Origin: JBDHRG01 sp039807445 | GTDB lineage: Bacteria; Pseudomonadota; Gammaproteobacteria; Competibacterales; Competibacteraceae | NCBI GenBank assembly: GCA_039807445.1 | Contig: JBDHRG010000097.1 | Span: forward strand, 1 to 15,071 | Direction: 5' to 3' | DNA length: 15,071 nt | Shown here: in pieces, positions 6,901 to 14,915 of the stretch | Layout of the letters: the number at the start of each line of letters is the position of its first letter | Position numbering within the stretch: position 1 is the stretch's first letter | The notes under the pieces: model-generated | Seen by the model: the letters and a program-made list of their open reading frames with translations, nothing else | Databases searched by the model: none | What the model was told of the DNA's origin: nothing | Position numbers and translations under genes: made by a program

Positions 6901-7369
6901 CCGCGTCGTCTCCGTAGGGGTCCGGAAAGCCCAGCCCGTCCATGATCCGCGTCTCGAGCGCTTCCATCTCGGCGGCCCCGGCGTCGTCGACATGGTCGTA
7001 GCCGAGCAGGTGCAGCGTACCGTGGACGACCATGTGCGCCCAGTGGGCGCGCGCCGGCTTGCCCTGCGCGCAGGCTTCGTGCGCGACCACCGGCGCGCAG
7101 ACCACCAGGTCGCCGAGCAGCTCGGCCTCCAGCGTCACGCCCTCGGGCATCTCGAACGGAAAGGACAGCACATTGGTCGGGGTGTCCTTGCCGCGGTAGG
7201 CACCGTTCAGTTCGGCGCTCTCGGCCTCGCCGACGATGCGCAGCGTCATCTCGGCCGGGTCGTCGAAGCCGGCGCCGGCCAGCGCCGCCTCGGCCCAGGT
7301 CCGGAAATCCTCGACCGCCGGCAGGGGCGCCGCGTCGCACGCCAGCTGCAGATCGAGTTCGAGCCTCAT
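6875..7369 (-). CDS. ybeY: Endoribonuclease YbeY (rRNA maturation factor)
   Basis: A 164-residue zinc-dependent endoribonuclease needed for 16S rRNA 3'-end maturation and ribosome quality control in the cytosol. The metal site HGTLHLLGYDH supplies H116, H120 and H126. The conserved arginine region YRGKDTPTNVLSFPFE (58-73) is also present. The length is typical. The ATG at 7369-7367 overlaps the ybeZ stop codon in an ATGA arrangement, so translation is probably coupled. The C-terminal tail after about residue 148 is acidic and variable. The ybeZ-ybeY adjacency is one of the most conserved gene pairs in bacteria, and the two proteins are reported to interact. Confidence 0.97.
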   Translation of the reverse strand: MRLELDLQLACDAAPLPAVEDFRTWAEAALAGAGFDDPAEMTLRIVGEAESAELNGAYRGKDTPTNVLSFPFEMPEGVTLEAELLGDLVVCAPVVAHEACAQGKPARAHWAHMVVHGTLHLLGYDHVDDAGAAEMEALETRIMDGLGFPDPYGDDADEGRRQSP

Positions 7370-8388
7370 CTCGGGTTCTGCTGCTCGTGGCGCTCGTACG
7401 CCAGCACGATCCGCTGCACTAGCGGGTGGCGCACCACGTCGCGCGGCTGGAAGAAGGTCATGCTGATGCCTTCGACGCCCTCGAGCACCTCGAGCACCTG
7501 CTTCAGCCCCGAGGTGACACCCTTGGGCAGGTCCACCTGCGACACGTCGCCGGTGATCACTGCGGTCGAGCCGAAGCCGATGCGCGTCAGGAACATCTTC
7601 ATCTGCTCGACGGTGGTGTTCTGCGCCTCGTCGAGGATGATGAAGGCGTCGTTGAGCGTGCGTCCGCGCATGAAGGCCAGCGGCGCGACCTCGATCACGT
7701 TGCGCTCCATCAGCTTGGCGACGCGCTCGAAGCCGAGCATCTCGTACAGCGCGTCGTACAGCGGCCGCAGATAGGGGTCGACCTTCTGCACCAGGTCGCC
7801 GGGCAGGAAGCCGAGGCGCTCGCCGGCCTCGACCGCCGGGCGCACCAGCACCAGGTGGCGCACCTGGTCGCGTTCGAGCGCCTCGACGGCGCAGGCGACG
7901 GCCAGGTAGGTCTTGCCGGTGCCGGCCGGGCCGACGCCGAAGTTGATGTCGTGGCTGACGATGGCCTGCAGGTAGCGTTGCTGGTTCGGACCGCGGCCGC
8001 GGATCATGCCGCGCCGGGTGCGGATCACGATTTCCGCCGACCCGGCGTCGGCCTCGTGGCTCAGCGGCAGATCGAGCTCGTCGGCGCCGGCCTCCTGCAG
8101 GAACAGGTGTACCTGCGCCGGTTCGAGCGTCTCTTCCAGCGTCGCGGCGTACATGGCCTCGAGCACCGCGACGGCGACACGCACCGAGTCGCGCCCGCCG
8201 CTGATCTGGAAGCGGTTGCCGCGGTTGGCGATCTCGACCGCGAGCCGGCGCTCGATCTGGCGCAGGTGCTCGTCGAGGTGGCCGCACAGGTTCGCGAGCC
8301 GGGCATTGTCGGCCGGCTCGAGCGTCAGGTTCTGCTGGAAGATTCCGGGGTCGGCAGGGAGCGGCAGGACTGGCGACAGCACGGTCAC
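7366..8388 (-). CDS. ybeZ: PhoH-like ATPase YbeZ
   Basis: A 340-residue PhoH-family P-loop ATPase acting with YbeY in RNA metabolism. An N-terminal part (about 15-125), which may contact RNA, precedes the PhoH core. The Walker A motif GPAGTGKT is at 153-160 and the Walker B motif FIILDEAQN at 249-257; LVRPAVEAGERLGFLPGD near 181-198 is a family signature. The start is GTG at 8388, whose bases overlap the miaB stop as GTGA. A second GTG two codons later cannot be excluded. Translational coupling to miaB is likely, and no separate promoter is seen. Confidence 0.96.
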   Translation of the reverse strand: MTVLSPVLPLPADPGIFQQNLTLEPADNARLANLCGHLDEHLRQIERRLAVEIANRGNRFQISGGRDSVRVAVAVLEAMYAATLEETLEPAQVHLFLQEAGADELDLPLSHEADAGSAEIVIRTRRGMIRGRGPNQQRYLQAIVSHDINFGVGPAGTGKTYLAVACAVEALERDQVRHLVLVRPAVEAGERLGFLPGDLVQKVDPYLRPLYDALYEMLGFERVAKLMERNVIEVAPLAFMRGRTLNDAFIILDEAQNTTVEQMKMFLTRIGFGSTAVITGDVSQVDLPKGVTSGLKQVLEVLEGVEGISMTFFQPRDVVRHPLVQRIVLAYERHEQQNPR

Positions 8389-9752
8389 GAGGCGGCCACC
8401 CTGCCGGCACCGATGCCGATCTCGTCGCAGCCGACGAACTCGCCGCGCAGCGAGTTCGGCAGCGCCTCGGTGATGCGCACATCGACGAAGCGCCCGATCA
8501 GGCGCTCGGGACCGGCGAAATTGACCACGCGGTTGTTCTCGGTGCGCCCGGCGAGCTCGCGGCCGTCCTTGCGCGCGTGGCGCTCGACCAGGATGCGCTG
8601 GGTGGTGCCGACCATGCGCGCGGCGATCGCCGCGGCATTGCGGTTGAATGCGTCGATCACCTGCTGCAGCCGTGCCTTCTTGACCGCCATCGGCACGTCG
8701 TCGGCCAGGTCGGCGGCCGGCGTGCCGGGACGCGGGCTGTAGATGAAGCTGAAGCTTTGATCATAGCCGAGTTCTTCGATCAGCTTCAGCGTCGCCTGGA
8801 AGTCGGCCTCGGTCTCGCCCGGAAAGCCGACGATGATGTCGGTCGACAGGCTCAGGTTCGGCCGCACGGCGCGCAGCCTGCGGATCTTGGACTTGTACTC
8901 GAGCGCGGTGTGCTTGCGCTTCATCGCCGCGAGGATGCGGTCCGAGCCGCTCTGCACCGGCAGGTGCAGGTGGTCGACCAGCTGCGGGATCTCGGCGTAG
9001 GCCTGGATCAGCCGCTCGGAGAACTCGATCGGGTGCGAGGTCGTGTAGCGGATGCGCTCGATGCCGTCGATCGCGGCGACGTACTCGAGCAGCAGCGCGA
9101 AGTCGGCGATCTCGCCGTCGTCCATCGCGCCGCGGTAGGCATTGACGTTCTGGCCGAGCAGCGTCACTTCGCGCACGCCCTGCGCCGCGAGCTGCGCGAC
9201 CTCGGCGAGCACGTCGTCGAACGGCCGGCTGACTTCCTCGCCGCGAGTGTACGGCACCACGCAGAAGGTGCAGTACTTGCTGCAGCCCTCCATCACCGAC
9301 ACGAATGCGGTCGGACCCTCGGCGCGCGGCGCCGGCAGGCAGTCGAACTTCTCGATCTCGGGGAAGGACACGTCGACGACCGCACCGTGGCTCGCCTGGA
9401 CAGCCTTCAGCATCGTCGGCAGGCGGTGCAGCGTCTGCGGACCGAACACGATGTCGACGAAGGGCGCGCGGGTGCGCAGCGCCTCGCCCTCCTGGCTGGC
9501 GACGCAGCCGCCGACGCCGATCACCAGCCCGGGCTTGAGCTGCTTGAGCTCGCGCCAGCGACCGAGTTCGGAGAACACTTTTTCCTGCGCCTTCTCGCGG
9601 ATCGAGCAGGTGTTGAGGAGCAGCACGTCGGCCTCCTCGGGCCTGTCGGTGAGCTCCAGACCATGGGAGTGACCGAGCACGTCGCCCATCTTGGCGGAGT
9701 CGTACTCGTTCATCTGGCAACCGTGGGTCTTGATATAGAGTTTGCGGGCCAT
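8385..9752 (-). CDS. miaB: tRNA-2-methylthio-N6-dimethylallyladenosine synthase MiaB
   Basis: A radical SAM methylthiotransferase that adds the 2-methylthio group to i6A37 of tRNAs. It has 455 residues. The N-terminal domain carries the second-cluster cysteines C12 (THGCQMNEYDS), C49 (LNTCSIREKA) and C83 (VGGCVA). The radical SAM cluster is CSKYCTFC (C157, C161, C164). A TRAM domain occupies roughly the last 70 residues. The ATG at 9752 matches the family start; an in-frame start 38 codons upstream lacks support. The Shine-Dalgarno is very weak. It is the first gene of the five-gene operon and is divergent from sbp. TAAACT on the minus strand about 30 nt upstream resembles a -10 box but lacks a matching -35. 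Confidence 0.98.
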   Translation of the reverse strand: MARKLYIKTHGCQMNEYDSAKMGDVLGHSHGLELTDRPEEADVLLLNTCSIREKAQEKVFSELGRWRELKQLKPGLVIGVGGCVASQEGEALRTRAPFVDIVFGPQTLHRLPTMLKAVQASHGAVVDVSFPEIEKFDCLPAPRAEGPTAFVSVMEGCSKYCTFCVVPYTRGEEVSRPFDDVLAEVAQLAAQGVREVTLLGQNVNAYRGAMDDGEIADFALLLEYVAAIDGIERIRYTTSHPIEFSERLIQAYAEIPQLVDHLHLPVQSGSDRILAAMKRKHTALEYKSKIRRLRAVRPNLSLSTDIIVGFPGETEADFQATLKLIEELGYDQSFSFIYSPRPGTPAADLADDVPMAVKKARLQQVIDAFNRNAAAIAARMVGTTQRILVERHARKDGRELAGRTENNRVVNFAGPERLIGRFVDVRITEALPNSLRGEFVGCDEIGIGAGRVAAS

Positions 9753-9862
9753 CGAGCGTTTTCGGGCGTCAATCAAGGGGATGGAGTTTAGCACCGGCGC
9801 GCGGCGCGGTGCGAGTGCCACATCCCGGCATGTCTTCATGCAGTGGAGGCATAAGGCGGTAA

Positions 9863-9881
9863 GCAAATATTATTTATTTGC
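9863..9881. promoter_or_regulatory. 19-bp palindrome upstream of sbp; candidate CysB-type operator
   Basis: GCAAATA (9863-9869), TTATT, TATTTGC (9875-9881) is a perfect 7-bp inverted repeat with a 5-nt spacer, in an AT-rich pocket of an otherwise GC-rich region. LysR-type regulators bind AT-rich interrupted dyads, and CysB controls sulfate permease operons in proteobacteria, so a CysB or Cbl site is a reasonable inference. A possible -10 box TATATT lies at 9898-9903. The palindrome covers its -35 position, as expected for an activated promoter with a poor -35. Confidence 0.5.
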
Positions 9882-9938
9882 ATAATGAAGCCGGGCTTAT
9901 ATTCCGGCACCACCACGCCCGAGATCGAGAGGTCCCCG

Positions 9939-10946
9939 ATGAAGCTTCCCCGTCGCCTGCTCGCCGCCGCACTCGGCATCGCGCTTGCCGTGGGCGCTAC
10001 CGCGCACGCCGCCAGCGTCGAGATCCTGAACGTCTCGTACGACGTCGCGCGCGAGTTCTACAAGGATGTCAACGCGCAGTTCGTGCCGTTCTGGAAGCAG
10101 CAGACCGGCGACGAGGTGACGGTGAACCAGTCGCACGCCGGCTCGAGCAAGCAGGCGCGCGCGGTGATCGACGGCTTGGCCGCCGACGTGGTGACGATGA
10201 ACCAGCAGACCGACGTCGACGCCATCGCCAAGGCCGGGCTGCTGTCGCAGGACTGGCGCAAGGCGTTCCCGTACAACGCCGCGCCCTACGGCTCGACCAT
10301 CATCTTCCTGGTGCGCAAGGGCAACCCCAAGAACATCAAGGACTGGGACGACCTGGTCAAGGACGGCGTGCAGCTGGCGATCGTCAACCCCAAGACCGGC
10401 GGCAACGGCCGCTACAGCTACCTCGGCGCCTGGGCCTACGCCAAACGCAAGTACGGCTCGGACCAGAAGGCGCAGGAATTCGTCGGCACGCTGTTCAGGA
10501 ACGCGCCGGTGCTCGACGCCGGCGGCCGCGCCGCGACCACGACCTTCATCCAACGGGGCATCGGCGATGCGCTGCTGACCTTCGAATCCGAGGTGCTGCA
10601 GATCGCCCGGGAATTCAGCAAGGACGAGTTCCAGGTGGTCGTGCCCTCGCTCAGCGTCGACGCCGACGCTCCGGTCGCGGTGGTCGACAAGGTCGTCGAG
10701 CAGAAGGGCACGCGCAAGGTCGCCGAGGGCTACCTGAACTTCCTGTACTCGGACGAAGGCCAGCGCATCGCCGCCAGGCACTACCTGCGCCCGCGCAAGC
10801 CGGAGATCCTGGCCGAATACAAGGCCGTGTTCGCGCCGATCGAACTGGTGACGGTGGAAGAGGCTTTCGGCGGCTGGGCCAGGGCCCAGGCCGAGCACTT
10901 CGCCGACGGCGGCACGTTCGACCAGATCTACGCTCCGGGGAAGTGA
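9939..10946 (+). CDS. sbp: Sulfate/thiosulfate ABC transporter, periplasmic binding protein
   Basis: A 335-residue periplasmic binding protein that delivers sulfate, possibly thiosulfate, to the CysTWA transporter. A signal peptide spans residues 1-24 (MKLPRR, hydrophobic core, cleavage after AHA). Family motifs include LNVSYDVAREFY (30-41), QSHAGSSKQARAVIDGL (64-80), FLVRKGNPKNIKDWDDLV (123-140) and the C-terminal FGGW...HFADGGTFDQI. Some segments, ATTTFIQRGIGD with LLTFESEV (199-219) and VVTMNQQTD (84-92), resemble the thiosulfate-binding CysP as much as Sbp, so anion preference cannot be assigned. The ATG at 9939 has GAGAGG at 9927-9932 and starts the signal peptide; an in-frame ATG at 9885 would add 18 residues and bury the signal. 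It is the first gene of the operon. Confidence 0.95.
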   Translation: MKLPRRLLAAALGIALAVGATAHAASVEILNVSYDVAREFYKDVNAQFVPFWKQQTGDEVTVNQSHAGSSKQARAVIDGLAADVVTMNQQTDVDAIAKAGLLSQDWRKAFPYNAAPYGSTIIFLVRKGNPKNIKDWDDLVKDGVQLAIVNPKTGGNGRYSYLGAWAYAKRKYGSDQKAQEFVGTLFRNAPVLDAGGRAATTTFIQRGIGDALLTFESEVLQIAREFSKDEFQVVVPSLSVDADAPVAVVDKVVEQKGTRKVAEGYLNFLYSDEGQRIAARHYLRPRKPEILAEYKAVFAPIELVTVEEAFGGWARAQAEHFADGGTFDQIYAPGK

Positions 10947-10947
10947 C

Positions 10948-11778
10948 GTGGCTGCGGTGATCAAACGCCACAGCGTGCTGCCGGGCTTCGGCCCGGCGCT
11001 CGGCTTCGCGCTGGTCTACCTGGGGCTGATCGTCCTGATCCCGCTGTCGGCGGCTTTCCTGAAGACCGCCGGGCTCAGCTGGGAGGCGTTCTGGACCACC
11101 GTCACCGCGCCGCGCGTGCTGGCCTCGTACCGGCTGACCTTCGGCGCCTCGCTGCTGGCGGCATCGCTGAACGCCGTCTTCGGGCTGATCGTCGCCTGGG
11201 TGCTGGTGCGCTACCCCTTCCCGGGCAAGAAGCTGGTCGATGCGCTGGTCGACCTGCCGTTCGCGCTGCCGACCGCGGTCGCCGGCATCGCGCTGACCGC
11301 GCTGTACGCGCAGAACGGCTGGATCGGCCAGTACTTGCCGTTCAAGATCGCGTTCACGCCGATCGGCGTCGTCGTCGCGCTGACCTTCATCGGCCTGCCC
11401 TTCGTCGTTCGCACGGTACAGCCGGTACTCGAAGACTTCGACCGCGACGTCGAGGAAGCCGCCGCGGCACTCGGCGCCAGCCGCTGGCAGACCTTCGTGC
11501 GCGTGATCTTCCCGGCGATCGCCCCGGCGCTCCTGACCGGCTTCGCGATGGCGTTCGCGCGTGCGCTCGGCGAGTACGGCTCGGTGATCTTCATCGCCGG
11601 CAACGTACCGATGGTGTCCGAGATCACGCCGCTGATCATCATCAGCAAGCTCGAGCAGTACGACTACACCGGCGCCACCGCGGTCGCGGTGGTGATGCTG
11701 GTGATCTCCTTCGTGCTGCTGCTCGTGATCAACGGGCTGCAGTGGTGGAGCGGCCGCCGCGCCGCGGCGACGGTCTGA
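10948..11778 (+). CDS. cysT: Sulfate ABC transporter permease CysT (CysU)
   Basis: A 276-residue inner-membrane permease subunit that pairs with CysW to form the channel for sulfate/thiosulfate. About six hydrophobic segments are visible, the first at residues 14-38. The cytoplasmic EAA loop contacting the ATPase is EEAAAALGASRWQTFVRVIFP (169-189). RALGEYGSVIFIAGN (205-219) is typical of CysT. The GTG start at 10948 lies one base after the sbp stop, with GGGGAA (10937-10942) as ribosome-binding site; a second in-frame GTG at 10957 is an alternative. It is followed by an unusual 100-nt gap before cysW. Confidence 0.96.
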   Translation: MAAVIKRHSVLPGFGPALGFALVYLGLIVLIPLSAAFLKTAGLSWEAFWTTVTAPRVLASYRLTFGASLLAASLNAVFGLIVAWVLVRYPFPGKKLVDALVDLPFALPTAVAGIALTALYAQNGWIGQYLPFKIAFTPIGVVVALTFIGLPFVVRTVQPVLEDFDRDVEEAAAALGASRWQTFVRVIFPAIAPALLTGFAMAFARALGEYGSVIFIAGNVPMVSEITPLIIISKLEQYDYTGATAVAVVMLVISFVLLLVINGLQWWSGRRAAATV

Positions 11779-11782
11779 AAAG

Positions 11783-11836
11783 GAGCGAGGAGCGAGCGGA
11801 AGGTATTCCTCGCTCCTCGTGCCTCGCACCTCGCCC
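11783..11836. repeat. Heptanucleotide repeats forming a hairpin between cysT and cysW
   Basis: Two tandem GAGCGAG copies (11783-11796) are followed, after a 12-base loop, by four tandem heptamers of the reverse-complement type: CTCGCTC (11809-11815), CTCGTGC, CTCGCAC and CTCGCCC (to 11836). The inner 11 bases, CGAGGAGCGAG (11786-11796) and CTCGCTCCTCG (11809-11819), pair perfectly, giving a strong hairpin in the transcript. There is no U-tract, so it is not a classical terminator. It may modulate expression or mRNA stability between cysT and cysW, or be a dispersed extragenic repeat that inserted here. Confidence 0.75.
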
Positions 11837-11878
11837 CTGACGGATCCTAATGACAAGAACCTGCGAGACCCCCGATAG

Positions 11879-12736
11879 ATGAGCGCCGTCATCGCTCCCC
11901 CTGCCCTGTCCGAAGCCACCACCGAGCCGCGTGCGGTGCGCTGGGCGCTGACCGCGGTCGCGCTGGCCTTCCTGACGCTATTCCTGTTCGTGCCGCTGGT
12001 GTCGGTGTTCGTCGAAGCCTTGAAGAAGGGTCTCGAGGTCTACCTCGCGGCGCTGGTCGAGCCCGAGGCGCTGGCGGCGATCTGGCTGACGCTGCTCGCC
12101 GCAGCGATCGCGGTGCCGCTGAACCTGGTGTTCGGCGTGTGCGCGGCCTGGGCGATCGCCAAGTTCGACTTCCGCGGCAAGAGCCTGCTCACCACGCTGA
12201 TCGACCTGCCGTTCGCGGTGTCGCCGGTGATCGCCGGCCTGATCTACGTGCTGGTGTTCGGCGCACACGGCTGGCTCGGGCCGTGGCTGTCGGAGCAAGG
12301 CATCAAGATCATCTTCGCCGTGCCCGGCATCGTGCTGGCGACCGTGTTCGTGACCTTCCCCTTCGTCGCGCGCGAACTGATCCCGCTGATGCAGGCGCAG
12401 GGCAGCGAGGAAGAGGAAGCCGCGATCGTGCTCGGCGCCTCGGGCTGGCAGACCTTCTGGCGCGTGACCCTGCCCAACATCAAGTGGGGCCTGCTGTACG
12501 GCGTGATCCTGTGCACCGCGCGCGCGATGGGCGAGTTCGGCGCGGTGTCGGTGGTGTCGGGCCACGTGCGCGGGCTCACCAACACGCTGCCGCTGCACGT
12601 CGAGATCCTCTACAACGAGTACAATTTCGCTGCAGCTTTCGCCTGCGCCTCGATCCTGACGCTGCTGGCGCTGGTGATGCTGGCGGCCAAGACCTTGATC
12701 GAGCGCGCCGCGCGCCGCGGAGACGAGAACGCATGA
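11879..12736 (+). CDS. cysW: Sulfate ABC transporter permease CysW
   Basis: A 285-residue inner-membrane permease, partner of CysT. The first membrane segment is at about 21-46, with about five more to residue 275. The EAA loop EEAAIVLGASGWQTFWRVTLP lies at 179-199, and ARAMGEFGAVSVVSGHVRG (214-232) is characteristic of CysW. The ATG at 11879 is the only convincing start, but its ribosome-binding site is poor (GCGAGA about 11 nt upstream). Because the heptamer hairpin separates it from cysT, translation may be less tightly coupled than usual in this operon. Its stop overlaps the cysA start as ATGA. Confidence 0.96.
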   Translation: MSAVIAPPALSEATTEPRAVRWALTAVALAFLTLFLFVPLVSVFVEALKKGLEVYLAALVEPEALAAIWLTLLAAAIAVPLNLVFGVCAAWAIAKFDFRGKSLLTTLIDLPFAVSPVIAGLIYVLVFGAHGWLGPWLSEQGIKIIFAVPGIVLATVFVTFPFVARELIPLMQAQGSEEEEAAIVLGASGWQTFWRVTLPNIKWGLLYGVILCTARAMGEFGAVSVVSGHVRGLTNTLPLHVEILYNEYNFAAAFACASILTLLALVMLAAKTLIERAARRGDENA

Positions 12737-13827
12737 GCATCGCGATCCGCAACGTCACCAAGCGCTTCGGCGCCTTCACCGCGCTCGACGCGCTGTCGCT
12801 CGACATCCCCTCGGGCGAGCTGGTCGCGCTGCTCGGCCCCTCGGGCTGCGGCAAGACCACGCTACTGCGCATCATCGCCGGCATGGAAAAGCCCGACGGC
12901 GGGCAGATCCTGTTCCACGGCGAAGACGCCACCGAGCGCGACGTTCGCAGCCGCGAAGTCGGCTTCGTGTTCCAGCACTACGCCCTGTTCCAGCACATGA
13001 GCGTGTTCGAGAACGTCGCCTTCGGTCTGCGCGTGCGCCCGCGCGCGACGCGCCCGCCCGAAGCCGAGATCCGCGAGCGCGTGGTCAACCTGCTGAAGCT
13101 GGTGCAGCTCGACTGGCTGGCGCAGCGCTACCCCTCGCAGCTCTCGGGCGGCCAGCGCCAGCGCATCGCGCTGGCGCGCGCGCTGGCGGTCGAGCCGAAG
13201 GTGCTGCTGCTCGACGAGCCCTTCGGCGCGCTCGACACCCAGGTGCGCAAGGAGCTCAGGCGCTGGCTGCGGCGGCTGCACGACGAGCTGCACGTGACCT
13301 CGGTGTTCGTCACCCACGATCAGGAAGAGGCGCTCGAAGTCTCCGACCGCGTCGTGGTGATGAACAAGGGCCGCATCGAGCAGATCGGCACCCCGGACGA
13401 GGTCTACGCCAGCCCGGCCACACCCTTCGTCTACGAGTTCCTCGGCAACGTCAACCTGTTCCACTCGCGCGTGCACGCCGGCTTCGCCGACGTCGCCGGC
13501 TTGCTGGTGCCGACGCCCGAGCACAATGACGCCGAGAATGCGCCGGCCTTCGCCTACGTGCGCCCGCACGACATCGACCTGTCGCGCGAAGCGGCCAACG
13601 ACGCCCGCGCGCTGCCGGCGCGCGTCGTCGACGTGCGCCCGCTGGGGCCGATCGTGCGCCTCGAACTCGAGCGCACCGGAGCCGACGAGACCATCGAGGT
13701 CGAGCTGACCCGCGAACGCTACCAGCGCGACACCTGGCAGGTCGGCGAACGCGTCTACGTCAGGCCGCGCCAGCTGCGCGTGTTCCTGGCCGAAGGCGGT
13801 GGCGTGCCCGAGGACTATTCGATCTGA
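12733..13827 (+). CDS. cysA: Sulfate ABC transporter ATP-binding protein CysA
   Basis: A 364-residue ATPase that powers sulfate/thiosulfate import from the cytosolic face of CysT-CysW. All ABC motifs are present: Walker A GPSGCGKTT (35-43), Q-loop Q81, signature LSGGQ (137-141), Walker B VLLLDEP (157-163) and H-loop H195 in THDQEEA. The C-terminal part (about 240-353) is the TOBE-like regulatory domain of the CysA group. The start is the ATG at 12733 within the ATGA overlap with cysW; the longer open frame upstream is a shadow within cysW. All 40 codons after the start end in G or C, a good reference for native codon use here. Confidence 0.97.
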   Translation: MSIAIRNVTKRFGAFTALDALSLDIPSGELVALLGPSGCGKTTLLRIIAGMEKPDGGQILFHGEDATERDVRSREVGFVFQHYALFQHMSVFENVAFGLRVRPRATRPPEAEIRERVVNLLKLVQLDWLAQRYPSQLSGGQRQRIALARALAVEPKVLLLDEPFGALDTQVRKELRRWLRRLHDELHVTSVFVTHDQEEALEVSDRVVVMNKGRIEQIGTPDEVYASPATPFVYEFLGNVNLFHSRVHAGFADVAGLLVPTPEHNDAENAPAFAYVRPHDIDLSREAANDARALPARVVDVRPLGPIVRLELERTGADETIEVELTRERYQRDTWQVGERVYVRPRQLRVFLAEGGGVPEDYSI

Positions 13828-13892
13828 TGGCTTCGCGGCGGCCGTGGGGCTTCCGCTCCGCGCGCTCGCGGCACGACCAGCAAGGGGAACCC

Positions 13893-14825
<933 letters not shown>

Positions 14826-14833
14826 CACGGAAC

Positions 14834-14869
14834 GGCCGGCGGCGGGCTGTGTCCCTGCCGCCGCCGGCC
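14834..14869. terminator. GC-rich hairpin after cysK
   Basis: GGCCGGCGGCGG (14834-14845) pairs perfectly with CCGCCGCCGGCC (14858-14869) around a 12-base loop, starting 9 bases after the cysK stop. It is a very stable stem but no U-tract follows, so it may act as a weak or factor-assisted terminator or as a 3'-end stabiliser. Confidence 0.6.
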
Positions 14870-14889
14870 TCCGCCCTCTCGCGACCCGC

Positions 14890-14909
14890 GACGCCGGAAG
14901 TCCGGCGTC
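14890..14909. terminator. Second hairpin in the convergent gap
   Basis: GACGCCGGA (14890-14898) and TCCGGCGTC (14901-14909) form an 8-9 bp stem with a tight loop, just before the stop codon of the minus-strand gene at 14916. It serves either strand equally. The lack of a T-run on either side makes efficient intrinsic termination uncertain. Confidence 0.5.
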
Positions 14910-14915
14910 TTCCGC

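Noticed and set aside
4246..6945. Plus-strand open frame of about 900 codons opposite lnt and corC
   Set aside because: It is the complement of two well-identified genes, rich in Arg/Gln/Ala with no recognisable domain; long shadow frames are common at this GC content.
9791..9812. Inverted repeat GCACCG/CGGTGC upstream of miaB
   Set aside because: A six-base arm in a CG-only context is expected by chance; no independent support for an operator.
9806..9820. Possible sigma-54 site upstream of miaB (TGGCAC-N5-CCGC, minus strand)
   Set aside because: The -12 half has two mismatches and miaB operons are not known to depend on sigma-54; likely chance.
9897..10964. Minus-strand frame opposite sbp
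   Set aside because: Shadow of a clearly identified binding-protein gene with signal peptide and family motifs.
11783..11836. Heptamer array considered as a CRISPR or attachment site
   Set aside because: Units are only 7 bp, directly adjacent without spacers and variable; no cas or integrase gene is nearby.
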